NCBI GenBank assembly: GCA_021613335.1
Contig: JAJTWR010000431.1
Span: forward strand, 496,001 to 560,000
Direction: 5' to 3'
DNA: 64,000 bases
Source of the DNA: Whitmania pigra
Lineage: Eukaryota; Annelida; Clitellata; Hirudinida; Haemopidae
Position numbers and translations under genes: made by a program. The notes under the pieces were generated by a model. That model was given only the letters and a program-made list of their open reading frames with translations, was not told the DNA's origin and made no database searches. Positions 44,092 through 53,359 of the stretch are shown piece by piece (the first letter of the stretch is position 1; each line of letters begins with the position of its first letter).

Positions 44092-44409
44092 ACTGGAACT
44101 TTGAGGATCCTAACCGCTCATCCAGTACGCTGATGAATCTCGGCATATTCCGATCAAGCCCCTGGGAGTAGCCGGATTTCAATAGCCTCGAGGCGAGCTA
44201 AATGTAGCAACTCTAGATGACTGCAATAATCTCAACTGCGATTCTCCCCAGAACCTTACAGTTATTGACGATTGCGTAATCACCGTCGAAAACTGGCCCC
44301 CGCGAACGTTTTGGGTCATCATGTAAAGCCCTGAAGTTGGCAGCCCCTTCGCCGCGAGGCGAGGGGGCCATTCCGCAGCGAACTCCACGGAGGCGATGCG
44401 CAGACTCAC
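44092..44409. other. intergenic region before chrA with a GC-rich hairpin
   Basis: 318 nt with no recognised gene. Near its end (44344-44366) CCCC(T)TCGCC pairs with GGCGAGGGG around a GCGA loop. It lies about 45 nt upstream of the chrA ATG, with no T-run, so it may be a regulatory hairpin rather than a terminator for the degenerate gene. Confidence 0.4.
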
Positions 44410-45615
44410 ATGTCGACCGAGCACCCCCAGGCACAGCCAAGTCGACTACGCATCCTCTTCGAGCTGGCAATTGCGTCCACCCGGCTGGGCCTCACGTCGT
44501 TCGGGGGGCCCATTGCCCATTTGGCGTACTTCCGGGCGGAGTTTGTCGCTCGCCGCAAGTGGCTCGACGACAAGAGCTATGGCGACCTCGTCGCCTTAAC
44601 CCAGCTCCTCCCGGGACCCGCGAGCAGCCAAGTCATCTTTGCCATTGGTCTCCAGCGGGCAGGCATCCTCGGGGCGATTGTCGCCTCCGCCGGATTCACC
44701 ATCCCCTCGGCGGGCCTCATGCTCGGGCTCGCCTACGGACTCGACAAGCTCCCCACCCGCGACGAGCGCGTGCTCCACGGGCTCATGCTCACGGCGGTAG
44801 CCGTCGTCGCCCAGGCCGCTTGGGGCATGGGGCGGCGCCTGTGTACCGATAGCAGCACCATCGCCATTGCTTTAGCGAGTGCCGCCGTGGCCCTGCTGCT
44901 GCCCGGCGTGATGAGCCAACTCCTGGTGCTCCTCTGCGGCGCCCTCTTTGGGTTGTGGCACTCCGCCGACATCGCCCATGAAGCCATCCAACTCGACGCG
45001 CCCAAACCCTCCCGTGGGGCCGTCATCGCGCTCATAACCTTTGCCGGGCTCCTCATTGGCCTGCCGATTGCCTCCCACCTCACCCACATTCCGGCCATTG
45101 CCACCTTCGACGGCTTCTACCGTGCCGGAGCACTCGTCGTCGGCGGCGGACACGTAGTCCTCCCCCTGCTCCGCATGGAGCTCGTCCCCCGGGGATGGAT
45201 CTCCGACGAACAATTCCTCGCTGGCTACGGTGCCGCCCAAGCGCTTCCCGGCCCGCTCTTCGCGGTGTCGGCCTACCTTGGAGCCTCACTGAACTCGACG
45301 ATGCCAGCATGGCTCTCGGGCCTCATGTGCCTCATCGCCCTGTTTCTGCCCGGGTGGCTGCTCATCGGCGGGGCCCTGCCATTCTGGCGGCGCTTGCGCG
45401 GGAAAGTCTACGCCTCTCGGGCGTTGGTCGGTGCCAATGCGGCCGTCGTCGGCCTCGTGCTCGCCGCGCTTTATACTCCGGTCATGACCGAGAGCGTCCA
45501 CAGCCCCAAAGACGCCGCCGCCGTCCTCATTGCCTTTGGACTCTTAGAGCACGGCAAGGCCCCGCCCTGGGCCGTCGGACTCATTCTTGCCGTGCTTGGG
45601 TACGCGATTCGCTGA
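44410..45615 (+). CDS. chrA: chromate transporter ChrA
   Basis: The 401-residue membrane protein has two homologous halves, each beginning with the CHR signature: TRLGLTSFGGPIAHLAYFRA then LVALTQLLPGPASSQ in the first, and FYRAGALVVGGGHVVLPLL then AGYGAAQALPGPLFAVSAYLG in the second. Ten or so hydrophobic segments are visible. ChrA exports chromate and can be driven by the proton gradient. It is close to the broken hydrolase gene and convergent with the Cys-rich gene. Confidence 0.93.
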   Translation: MSTEHPQAQPSRLRILFELAIASTRLGLTSFGGPIAHLAYFRAEFVARRKWLDDKSYGDLVALTQLLPGPASSQVIFAIGLQRAGILGAIVASAGFTIPSAGLMLGLAYGLDKLPTRDERVLHGLMLTAVAVVAQAAWGMGRRLCTDSSTIAIALASAAVALLLPGVMSQLLVLLCGALFGLWHSADIAHEAIQLDAPKPSRGAVIALITFAGLLIGLPIASHLTHIPAIATFDGFYRAGALVVGGGHVVLPLLRMELVPRGWISDEQFLAGYGAAQALPGPLFAVSAYLGASLNSTMPAWLSGLMCLIALFLPGWLLIGGALPFWRRLRGKVYASRALVGANAAVVGLVLAALYTPVMTESVHSPKDAAAVLIAFGLLEHGKAPPWAVGLILAVLGYAIR

Positions 45616-45639
45616 AGGTGCGCCTGGAAGCCCTCGTGC

Positions 45640-47770
45640 TCATTGAAAACACGTCTTGAAGAGGGACCCCGGCGTTTGCTTGCAAGTATAGCCAGTTTCA
45701 CAATCTTCAGGAACGAGACATCTCTGGGTGCTGGTGCAGTGACCCGAACAGGAAGGAGTTGCGCACTTGTTATCATTGTCGCACCGGGAAGAGGAGCAAT
45801 CCCTGTGGAGCCTGCAACTAGCTTTGAGAGGGCAATTTTGGTCATCCTTGCAATTCTTGGCACACTTTCCTCCAATGCAGCTTCCCGACATACATTCGCT
45901 ATCTGCCGTGCAGGCATCATCGGCGAGACATGCCGAACCTGAGGCGCAGTCCAGTCGGGTGCATCGCCCATTCTTACAAACAGCTCCAGCAATCCACGCA
46001 GCGCACTGCGAATCTGTGGTGCACTTGGCACCAGGAGCACAGCTAAAGGCATCGGTACATACTGCAATCACCGGTTCGGTGCAGATCCCTCCAGCGCAAT
46101 TCCCCGACCTACATCCCTCCGGGCCACTGCACGCTGTGCCACCGTCACAGTAAGTAGTGCACTTCGGTGTCTCAGCTTGAAAACACGACTTGAAGAGAAA
46201 CCCCGGCGCTTGCTTGCATGTTAAGCCTGGTGCACAATCTGCATTAACGAGACATCTATCGGCGCTGGTGCAGTGACCCGTACATCGAGGAGCTATGCAC
46301 GTTTTATCATCGCCGCACGAAAAAGAGGAGCAATCCCCGGAAATACTGCAACTAGCTTTGAGAGGGCAATTTTGGTCATCCTTGCAATTCTTGGCACACT
46401 TTCCTCCAATGCAGCTTCCCGACATACATTCGCTATCTGCCGTGCAGGCATCATCGGCGAGACATGCCGAAACTGAGGCGCAGTCCAGTCGGGTGCATCG
46501 CCCATTCTTACAAACAGCTCCAGCCAGCCGCGCAGCGCACTGCGAATCTGTAGCGCACTTGGCACCAAGACGACAGCTATTGGCATCGGTACATACGGCA
46601 ATCACCGGTTCGGTGCAGATCCCTCCAGCGCAATTCCCCGACCTACATCCCTCAGGGCCACTGCACGCTGTGCCACCGTCACAGTAAGTAGTGCACTTCG
46701 GTGTCTCAGCTTGAAAACACGACTTGAAGAGAAACCCCGGCGCTTGCTTGCATGTTAAGCCTGGTGCACAATCTGCAGTAACGAGACATCTATCGGCGCT
46801 GCCACAGTGACCCGTACAGGGATGAGTTATGCACTTCTTATCCTCGCCGCACGAAAAAGAGGAGCAATCACTGTTGACCCTGCAACTGGCTCCGAGAGGG
46901 CAATTATGGTCATCCTTGCAATTCTGGGCGCACTTTCCTCCAAGGCAGCTTCCCGATAAACAATCGCGATCTGCCGTGCAGGCATCATCGGCGAGACATG
47001 CCGAAACTGAGGCGCAGTTCGGCCGCGTACATCGCCCATTCGTACAAGTATTCCCCACCAGCCACGCAGCGCACTGCGAATCTGTGGTGCACTTGGCACC
47101 AGGAGCACAGCTAGAGGCATCGGTACATACTGCAATCACCGGTTCGGTGCACTTCCCTCCAGCGCAATTCCCCGACCTACATCCCTCCGGGCCACTGCAC
47201 GCTGTGCCACCGTCACAGTAAGTAGTGCACGTCGGTGTCTCAACTTTAAAACACGACTTGTAGAGAAAACCCGGCGCTTGTTCGCAAGTGTAGCCAGTTT
47301 CACAATCTTCAGGAACGAGACATCTTCCGCCGCTGGTGCAGTGACCCGTACATCGAGGAGCTATGCACTTATTATCATCGCCGCACGAAAAAGAGGAGCA
47401 ATCCCCGGAAATACTGCAACTAGCTTTGAGAGGGCAATTTTGGTCATCCTTGCAATTCTTGGCACACTTTCCTCCAATGCAGCTTCCCGACATACATTCG
47501 CTATCTGCCGTGCAGGCATCATCGGCGAGACATGCCGAAACTGAGGCGCAGTCCAGTCGGGTGCATCGCCCATTCTTACAAACAGCTCCAGCCAGCCGCG
47601 CAGCGCACTGCGAATCTGTAGCGCACTTGGCACCAAGACGACAGCTATTGGCATCGGTACATACTGCAATCACCGGTTCGGTGCAGATCCCTCCAGCGCA
47701 ATTCCCCGACCTACATCCCTCCGGGCCACTGCACGCTGTGCCACCGTCACAGTAAGTAGTGCACTTCGGT
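45640..47770 (-). repeat. four tandem 534-bp coding modules (178 aa each)
   Basis: The end of the large Cys-rich gene is four consecutive modules of about 534 bp, with boundaries near 46170, 46707 and 47240. Modules 2 and 4 (46171-46706 and 47241-47770) are nearly identical, including a 390-bp segment that translates to the same antisense peptide; the others differ more. Each module carries about 20 cysteines in the same order. Confidence 0.9.
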
Positions 47771-47774
47771 GTCT

Positions 47775-48300
47775 CAACCGGCGTTGTGCAATACCCACCG
47801 TCGCATTTGCCCGACTTGCAGTTGCTGTCGGCGGTACACGCTGTGCCTCCGTCGCAATTTGCCGTACACGGTGGTGTCCACAACCGGCGTTGTGCAATAC
47901 CCACCGTCGCATTTGCCCGATTTGCAGTTGCTGTCGGCGGTACACGCTGTGCCTCCGTCGCAATTTGCCGTACACGGTGGTGTCTCAACCGGCGTTGTGC
48001 AATACCCACCGTCGCATTTGCCCGATTTGCAGTTGCTGTCGGCGGTACACGCTGTGCCTCCGTCGCAATTTGCCGTACACGGTGGTGTCTCAACCGGCGT
48101 TGTGCAATACCCACCGTCGCATTTGCCCGACTTGCAGTTGCTGTCGGCGGTACACGCTGTGCCTCCGTCGCAATTTGCCGTACACGGTGGTGTCTCAACC
48201 GGCGTTGTGCAATACCCACCGTCGCATTTGCCCGATTTGCAGTTGCTGTCGGCGGTACACGCCGTGCCTCCGTCGCAGTTTGCCGTGCACGGCGGCGTCA
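47775..48300 (-). repeat. 105-bp coding minisatellite (35-aa Cys-rich repeats)
   Basis: Five nearly identical 105-bp copies start at 47775, 47881, 47986, 48091 and 48196. The first spacing is 106 because of the one-base insertion; the others are exactly 105. Two more diverged copies extend to about 48500. The copies encode CTANCDGGTACTADSNCKSG-type motifs. Confidence 0.92.
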
Positions 48301-48855
48301 CTTCCGGGGTTCTACACACCCCTCGATCGCACTTACCGGACTCGCAGTTGTTGTCGGCTATGCACGTGGTGCCATTTTTACAGTTTGCCGTGCACGGTGG
48401 AGTAACTGGAGCTGTACAAACACCATTCGCGCACTTGCCCGACTTGCAGTTACTGTCGGTGGTGCACGTTGTGCCACCATCACAGTTTGCCGTGCAGCTC
48501 CCGGTCTCAGGATCAGTGGTACACGCGACAGCAACAACACAGAGAATACCAACGAGGGTACGAGTATTCATAAGGCTCCAAATGTGCGACAAGACGAATG
48601 AAAAAGCGTCCTGGATGCCGTGGCTATGGACTTGCCAACCCACTAATTTTTTTCTTCACCATTCGCCAGCAAATTCGGGCGACATTCACCGATTTTAACC
48701 AGGCTGGAAGACCGAGAGTTTCCACAGCCGCGTAGAATGACCTACACCATGCTGTTGGGGAGACCTATAAGGCCCGTTGTGGTTCAGGTGATACTCAGTC
48801 CCCTACGGCGGCTACTATCGCTCGCCGGTCGCGCTTCGATGAGAAGGCCGAGGGG

Positions 48856-49458
48856 TCATTTTTGACATGTCTTATAGAGAAAGCCTGGCGCTTGCTTGCA
48901 AGTAAAACCTTTATCACAATCAGAGTCCAAGAGACATCTTTCCCCAGGACCGCAAAATCCTATACAATGTGGAAGCAAGCACTTTCCATCTTCGCTACAG
49001 TAGTCTGATGCGCAATCTGCCCCATCGGTAGCGGTACGACAACTATCACCTACAGCGCAATTATTATCATCCATACATGTCCTAGCGCACTTTCCTCCCA
49101 CACAACTCCCCGACATACAATCTGAATTTTTTCCGCAGGCCGAATCCACAAGGCATAACCCATACTCGGCGCATTTTGGCCGTGTACACCGCCTATTGGT
49201 GCATGTAGTTCCGACCAAATACGATGTACAAGCTGCATCTGTGTCACATTTTGCGCCTATCCGGCATTTCGAGGTAAAAGTTGTAATGTTCGTTTCGGTG
49301 CAGACCCCATTCGAATACCTGCCAGACGTGCAGGTAGCGTCGGCAGTGCACGGCGAGTCTTCTGGGCAATTTGAAGTGCACGCATCACTGCCTGAAGGCG
49401 CCGGCCAACAAGCAAGCGCGAACAGAGAGAGCATACCGACAAACTTCCAAGCATTCAT
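48856..49458 (-). CDS. Cys-rich lipoprotein, single module
   Basis: The 200-residue protein begins MNAWKFVGMLSLFALACWPA (lipobox LFALAC) and has about 24 cysteines in a repeating CxxxxxC...C pattern (CTSNCPEDSPCTADATCTSG; CRIGAKCDTDAACTS). It ends in CKQAPGFLYKTCQK, the conserved tail of the whole cluster. The order of Cys motifs matches one 178-residue module of the giant gene. It is likely a secreted, disulfide-rich surface protein. It is one of five minus-strand paralogues. Confidence 0.82.
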   Translation of the reverse strand: MNAWKFVGMLSLFALACWPAPSGSDACTSNCPEDSPCTADATCTSGRYSNGVCTETNITTFTSKCRIGAKCDTDAACTSYLVGTTCTNRRCTRPKCAEYGLCLVDSACGKNSDCMSGSCVGGKCARTCMDDNNCAVGDSCRTATDGADCASDYCSEDGKCLLPHCIGFCGPGERCLLDSDCDKGFTCKQAPGFLYKTCQK

Positions 49459-49721
49459 GTGGCCCCGAGGAGAGCGCTACGACGCGTAGAGAAGCGTTAT
49501 GGATGCGGCGTACTGCCCGGTGGGTACTAACTGCTTTGTCGTATTTTCACCAGCAGAAATTTGCTCGTGCGCGAAAATTATGTTGTCATCGGAATAGTGA
49601 GCTGGCCCGTAGCGGAGCCTTTGAGCGCCCTAGCGAGGGATCCTTTTTGTCTCACAGACGTTGATGCGAGGGCGAGAGCCCCCTATCTCTGCGGTCCGCA
49701 CTACGAGTCTACCTCAAAAGC

Positions 49722-50557
49722 TCACTGGCACGTCTTGTAGAGGAACCCTGGAGCTTGCTTACAGGTTAAGCCCGGTTTACAATCTGATTGCTGTAGACAG
49801 TTTTGTGACAGACTGCAGAGACTATTCGCCCCACACGGATTATTTTGGCATATATTATTCACACCAGAGCAGGACCCCGAACTGCATTCATCATCATCGA
49901 TACAGCTAGTACCATTGGGGCAATTTTGAGTGTCTATGCAATTTGCGGCGCACAAATTGTTTACACAGCTCCCAGACAGACAATCCTCATCTACGGAGCA
50001 AGGTGCGCCAGCAAGGCATGTGGAAGAGCTGGCGCAGTTCGGTTGAGTGCACCGATTATTCACACACGTATTCCCGGCCGCCCACGAATTGCAAGCACGG
50101 TCATTGTCGCATCGAGCTCCTAGAGCGCATTTTTCTGTGCAGGTGGAAGCGACAGGAGTCGCGCACACCTTTCCATCACAAAACCCCGACGCGCAGGACG
50201 CAGAACTCGTGCAGGCCATGCCGTTGGCACACCCGGTTTTTGTAGGACATGTTGGATTGGTTGCGGGCTTGCAGACGTTTTGATCGCAATTACCCGACGC
50301 GCAGCCCCCGGGGCCACTGCAGGCCGTACCATCGACGCAGCCGACCGTACATGGAGGAGTGGTCCTGGGCTTGCAAGTGCCCTGGTCGCATTTGCCGGTC
50401 GCACATTCGGCGTCGGTAGTGCACTTTATTCCGGCATCTCCGCCGCCATCTCCTCCAGCATCTCCGCCGCCATCTCCTCCGGCATCTGTTCCAGCATCAC
50501 AGTTGGACGAGTTCGCGCACTTTGAAGGAATTCCAGAGAATAACAAGAAAAGGCTAC

Positions 50558-50605
<48 letters not shown>

Positions 50606-50624
50606 AGGGGTTACGAATACTCAT
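49722..50624 (-). CDS. Cys-rich secreted protein with microsatellite signal peptide
   Basis: From the ATG at 50624 (MSIRNPLISLSLSLSLSPLS) the signal peptide is built by a GA/CT dinucleotide tract. The paralogue's lipobox (LVAFSC) is out of frame here and reads RSLFLLFSGIPS, so the protein may be exported by signal peptidase I instead of lipidated, or not exported. The mature part has a DAGTDAGGDGGGDAG linker, then about 30 cysteines in module order and the tail CKQAPGFLYKTCQ. 300 residues. An in-frame extension to 50678 includes the conserved leader and is probably untranslated. Confidence 0.8.
50558..50602. repeat. GA microsatellite inside a signal peptide
   Basis: A 45-nt alternating GA tract with one interruption (GG near 50572) codes for Leu-Ser repeats on the minus strand. 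The paralogue at 51840-51918 has only a short imperfect version (GAGAGAGATATATAGAGAGA). Dinucleotide tracts of this length slip during replication and change frame by two bases per unit. Confidence 0.95.
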
Positions 50625-50698
50625 AAAGCTCCAAAAAAAGTTTGCATGACCACCAGTCATGTGAACTGCGAATAGCAACTGCGCTTATAGCGTAAAAT

Positions 50699-50727
50699 TT
50701 ATCGGCCCACTAGCAGTTTTCTCGCAA
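50699..50727 (-). promoter_or_regulatory. candidate promoter upstream of Cys-rich gene 49722-50624
   Basis: On the minus strand TTGCGA (50727-50722) and CGATAA (50704-50699) are 17 nt apart. The same arrangement recurs at homologous positions upstream of two paralogues. A palindrome-like GCGCTTATAGCG follows. The hexamers are only fair matches to sigma-70, so this is a hypothesis. Confidence 0.35.
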
Positions 50728-50937
50728 CGCATGACGATTGCAGTAAAAATGAAAAACAACTGCACTAATGATGGCTCAAGCTTCATCTCGGCGGTAAGGA
50801 GCTTGAGGGGTGCGAACTGGAGAAAATTCTTGAAAGCCACCACAGCGATGGGACCGCAGCGGAATGACCTCGCAGAGCGATAAAACCGCAGGGTGACACC
50901 CACCCTGCGGTCCGTATTACGAGTCTACCTCAATAGC

Positions 50938-51918
50938 TCACTGGCACGTCTTGTATAAGAACCCTGGAGCTAGCTTACAGGTTAAGCCCGGTTTACAATC
51001 TGATTGCTGTAGACAGTTTTCGAGCTCACTGCAGAGACTTCTCGCCCCACACGAAGGATCTTTGCATATCTTTTCCACACCAGAGCAGAACCCCGAACTG
51101 CAATCTTCAGAAGCGATACAGCTAGTACCATTGGGGCAATTTTGAGTGTCTATGCAATTTGCTGCGCACAAATTGTTTACACAGCTCCGGGACCGACAAT
51201 CCTTATCTACGGAGCAAGGTGCGCCAGCAAGGCATGTGGAAGAGCTGGCGCAGTTCGCTTGAGTGCACCGATTATTCTCACAAGTATTCCATGCGGCGCA
51301 CGTTTTGTTTACACAGCGCTGGGACAGACAATCCTTATCTGCGGAGCAAGATGCGCCATCAAGGCAGCTCGAAGTTGCGGCACAATTTGGCTGATTGCAC
51401 TGATCATTCGGACATGTACGCATTTCGGCACAAGCTGTGCTACTTTCGCATCGAGCGCCGACAGCACAGTTTTCTGTGCAGGTGGAAGCGACAGGAGTCG
51501 CGCACACCTTTCCATCACAAAACCCCGACGCGCAGGACGCAGAACTCGTGCAGGCCGTGCCGTTGGCACACCCGGTTCTTGTAGGACATGTGGTATTGGT
51601 TGCGGGCTTGCAGACGTTTTGATCGCAATTACCCGACGCGCAGCCCCCGGGGCCACTGCAGGCCGTACCATCGACACAGCCGACCGTACAGGGAGGGGTG
51701 GTCGTGGGCTTGCAAGTGCCCTGGTCGCATTTGCCGGGCGCACATTCGGCGTCGGTAGTGCACTTTATTCCGGCATCTCCGCCGCCATCTCCTCCGGCAT
51801 CTGTTCCAGCATCACAGTTGGACGAGTTCGCGCACTTCGAAGGAATTCCAGAATAACAAGAAAAGGCTACGAGAGAGATATATAGAGAGAGATAGATTAA
51901 GGGGTTACGAATACTCAT
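50938..51918 (-). CDS. Cys-rich lipoprotein
   Basis: The 326-residue protein starts MSIRNPLIYLSLYISLVAFS then CYSG, a clear lipoprotein signal with lipobox VAFSC. An Asp/Ala/Gly linker (DAGTDAGGDGGGDAG) is followed by about 35 cysteines in module order and the CKLAPGFLYKTCQ tail. Relative to its neighbour it carries an extra internal CTENCAVGARCESSTACAEM-type segment. It is likely anchored to the outer membrane. It is the intact reference for the signal peptide of the adjacent paralogue. Confidence 0.85.
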   Translation of the reverse strand: MSIRNPLIYLSLYISLVAFSCYSGIPSKCANSSNCDAGTDAGGDGGGDAGIKCTTDAECAPGKCDQGTCKPTTTPPCTVGCVDGTACSGPGGCASGNCDQNVCKPATNTTCPTRTGCANGTACTSSASCASGFCDGKVCATPVASTCTENCAVGARCESSTACAEMRTCPNDQCNQPNCAATSSCLDGASCSADKDCLSQRCVNKTCAAWNTCENNRCTQANCASSSTCLAGAPCSVDKDCRSRSCVNNLCAANCIDTQNCPNGTSCIASEDCSSGFCSGVEKICKDPSCGARSLCSELENCLQQSDCKPGLTCKLAPGFLYKTCQ

Positions 51919-51992
51919 AAAGCTCCGAAAGAGGTTTGCATGACCACCAGTCATGTGAATTGCGAATAGCAACTGCGCTTATAGCGAAAAAT

Positions 51993-52021
51993 TTATTGAC
52001 CCACTAGCAGTATTCGCGCAA
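51993..52021 (-). promoter_or_regulatory. candidate promoter upstream of Cys-rich gene 50938-51918
   Basis: TTGCGC (52021-52016) and CAATAA (51998-51993) are separated by 17 nt on the minus strand. The sequence between and around them is conserved upstream of the flanking paralogues, with a GCGCTTATAGCG palindrome downstream. The prediction rests on this conservation. Confidence 0.35.
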
Positions 52022-52140
52022 TGCATGACGATTGCAGTAAAAATGAAAAACAACTGCACTAATGGTGGTTTCAGCTTCATCTCGGCGGTAGCGAGCTTGA
52101 AGGGTGCGAGATTCCCGCTCTACGAGTCTACCTCAAAAGC

Positions 52141-52935
52141 TCACTGGCAGGTCTTGTAGAGGAACCCCGGCGCCAACTTACAAGCAGCACCACTTTTGCA
52201 ATCGGAGTCCGCGAGACATTTTGCAAGCAGAGGGCATTGACCGGCACAGGTCGGTGTTGTGCACTTCCCATCGCAGGCGCCCGAGCTGCATTGATCCTTT
52301 GAGTTACAAGGACTTCCAACAGGACAGTTTAAGTCGTCCTTGCAATTCTTGGCGCAGTATCCTCCAACGCAACTTCTAGAAAGACAATTGTCATCTGCGG
52401 TGCAAGATTCACCAGCCAAGCACAAATCTTTTCGGCATGCTGGGTTACTGGCGCATTGCGGAGGGGGGGAGGCGCAGTTTTGCTGTGCACACCGAAAACT
52501 GACGCAGCTAGTCCCTGTTCTGATCGAGTTACAATCAGCGTCGGTGCCGCATTTCGCCCCAAGATCGCAGTTGTTGTGACAGGTAGTAGCCACGGGGGTT
52601 GTGCACACCTTGCCATCGCAATAGCCCGAAGCACAGGCCGCAGAACTTGTGCAGGCCGTGCCAACGTCACAGCCGACCGTACATGGAGTAGTAGTCGTGG
52701 GCTTGCAAGTGCCCTGGTCGCATTTGCCGGGCGCACATTCGGCGTCGGCAGTGCACTTTATTCCTCCATCTCCTCCAGCCTCTCCTCCTCCATCTCCTCC
52801 AGTGTCTCCTCCGGCATCTGTTCCAGCATCACAGTTGGAAGATTTCGAGCACTTTGAAGGAAATTCAGAATAACAAGAAAATGCTACAAGAGGGAGAATG
52901 ACTGGTAGCGAGATTAAGTGGTTACGAATGCTCAT
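52141..52935 (-). CDS. Cys-rich lipoprotein
   Basis: The 264-residue protein starts MSIRNHLISLPVILPLVAFS, then CYSEFPSK, a lipoprotein signal with lipobox VAFSC. The linker DAGTDAGGDTGGDGGGEAGG and about 30 cysteines follow, including the distinctive AQQNCASPPPQCASNPACRK segment, and the protein ends CKLAPGFLYKTCQ. It is the most diverged of the three MSIRN-type paralogues and the first in transcription order. Confidence 0.85.
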   Translation of the reverse strand: MSIRNHLISLPVILPLVAFSCYSEFPSKCSKSSNCDAGTDAGGDTGGDGGGEAGGDGGIKCTADAECAPGKCDQGTCKPTTTTPCTVGCDVGTACTSSAACASGYCDGKVCTTPVATTCHNNCDLGAKCGTDADCNSIRTGTSCVSFRCAQQNCASPPPQCASNPACRKDLCLAGESCTADDNCLSRSCVGGYCAKNCKDDLNCPVGSPCNSKDQCSSGACDGKCTTPTCAGQCPLLAKCLADSDCKSGAACKLAPGFLYKTCQ

Positions 52936-53011
52936 AAAGCTCCACAAAAGGTCTGCATGACCATCAGTCATGTATATTGCGATTAGCAAATGCGCTTATA
53001 GCGCAAAACTT

Positions 53012-53040
53012 ATTGACCCGCTATCATTATTCGCGCAACG
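53012..53040 (-). promoter_or_regulatory. candidate promoter upstream of Cys-rich gene 52141-52935
   Basis: TTGCGC and CAATAA with a 17-nt spacer on the minus strand, homologous to the sites at 50699-50727 and 51993-52021, followed by the perfect palindrome GCGC-TTATA-GCGC. Conservation in three copies is the evidence. Confidence 0.35.
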
Positions 53041-53319
53041 CATGTCGGCTGCAGTCCAAATGAAAAACAACTGCGTTTGTGATGGCTTTAACTTCACATC
53101 GGCGGCAATGAACTCGAGCGTTGCGAGTTGGAGGAACTACTGGGAGTCACCTCTGCGATGGGGCCAGAGCAATGTTTTCCGAGAGCCAACTGGTGGCCCC
53201 TCAATATTTGCGAGGCCAGAGCGAACCTTCCCAATGTCGATCGCTGCACGACACATCCCCCTCGAGGCGCATACCCAGAGGCGAGCCGACGTCAATGCCC
53301 CGTCGCTGGTGGCCCTCTC

Positions 53320-53359
53320 AAAAACACAAAAAAAGCTTCGAGCGTGAACTCGAAGCTTT
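53320..53359 (-). terminator. intrinsic terminator after tRNA-Glu
   Basis: On the minus strand AAAGCTTCGAG (53359-53349 read as its complement) and CTCGAAGCTTT form an 11-bp stem with a 6-nt loop, followed by a T-rich tract (complement of 53321-53334). It follows tRNA-Glu by about 25 nt and would end the lpxL-tRNA transcript. Confidence 0.88.

Larger units (their letters stand above)
45640..48571 (-). pseudogene. giant Cys-rich repeat lipoprotein gene with an internal frameshift
   Basis: The ATG at 48571 (with GGAGCC upstream) starts MNTRTLVGILCVVAVACTTD, a lipoprotein signal. About seven 35-residue repeats with core CTANCDGGTACTADSNCKSG follow. One extra base at about 47878-47881 shifts the frame, and the continuing frame is open to 45640. 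That second part is four 178-residue modules, each ending in the tail PGFL(F/Y)K-C. Together the parts would be about 975 residues with over 100 cysteines. Whether it is a true pseudogene, a phase-variable gene or has a sequence error is undecided. No catalytic domain was seen; the protein likely sits disulfide-bonded on the cell surface. Confidence 0.8.

Noticed and set aside
45643..48698. Plus-strand open frames opposite the Cys-rich gene (including 47769-48698 and 47759-48601)
   Set aside because: They only mirror the repeats on the other strand; the minus strand shows a lipoprotein signal and ordered cysteines.
45640..52935. Toxin or antifreeze-type function for the Cys-rich family
   Set aside because: Cys-rich repeats alone do not identify a function; no activity motif was seen.
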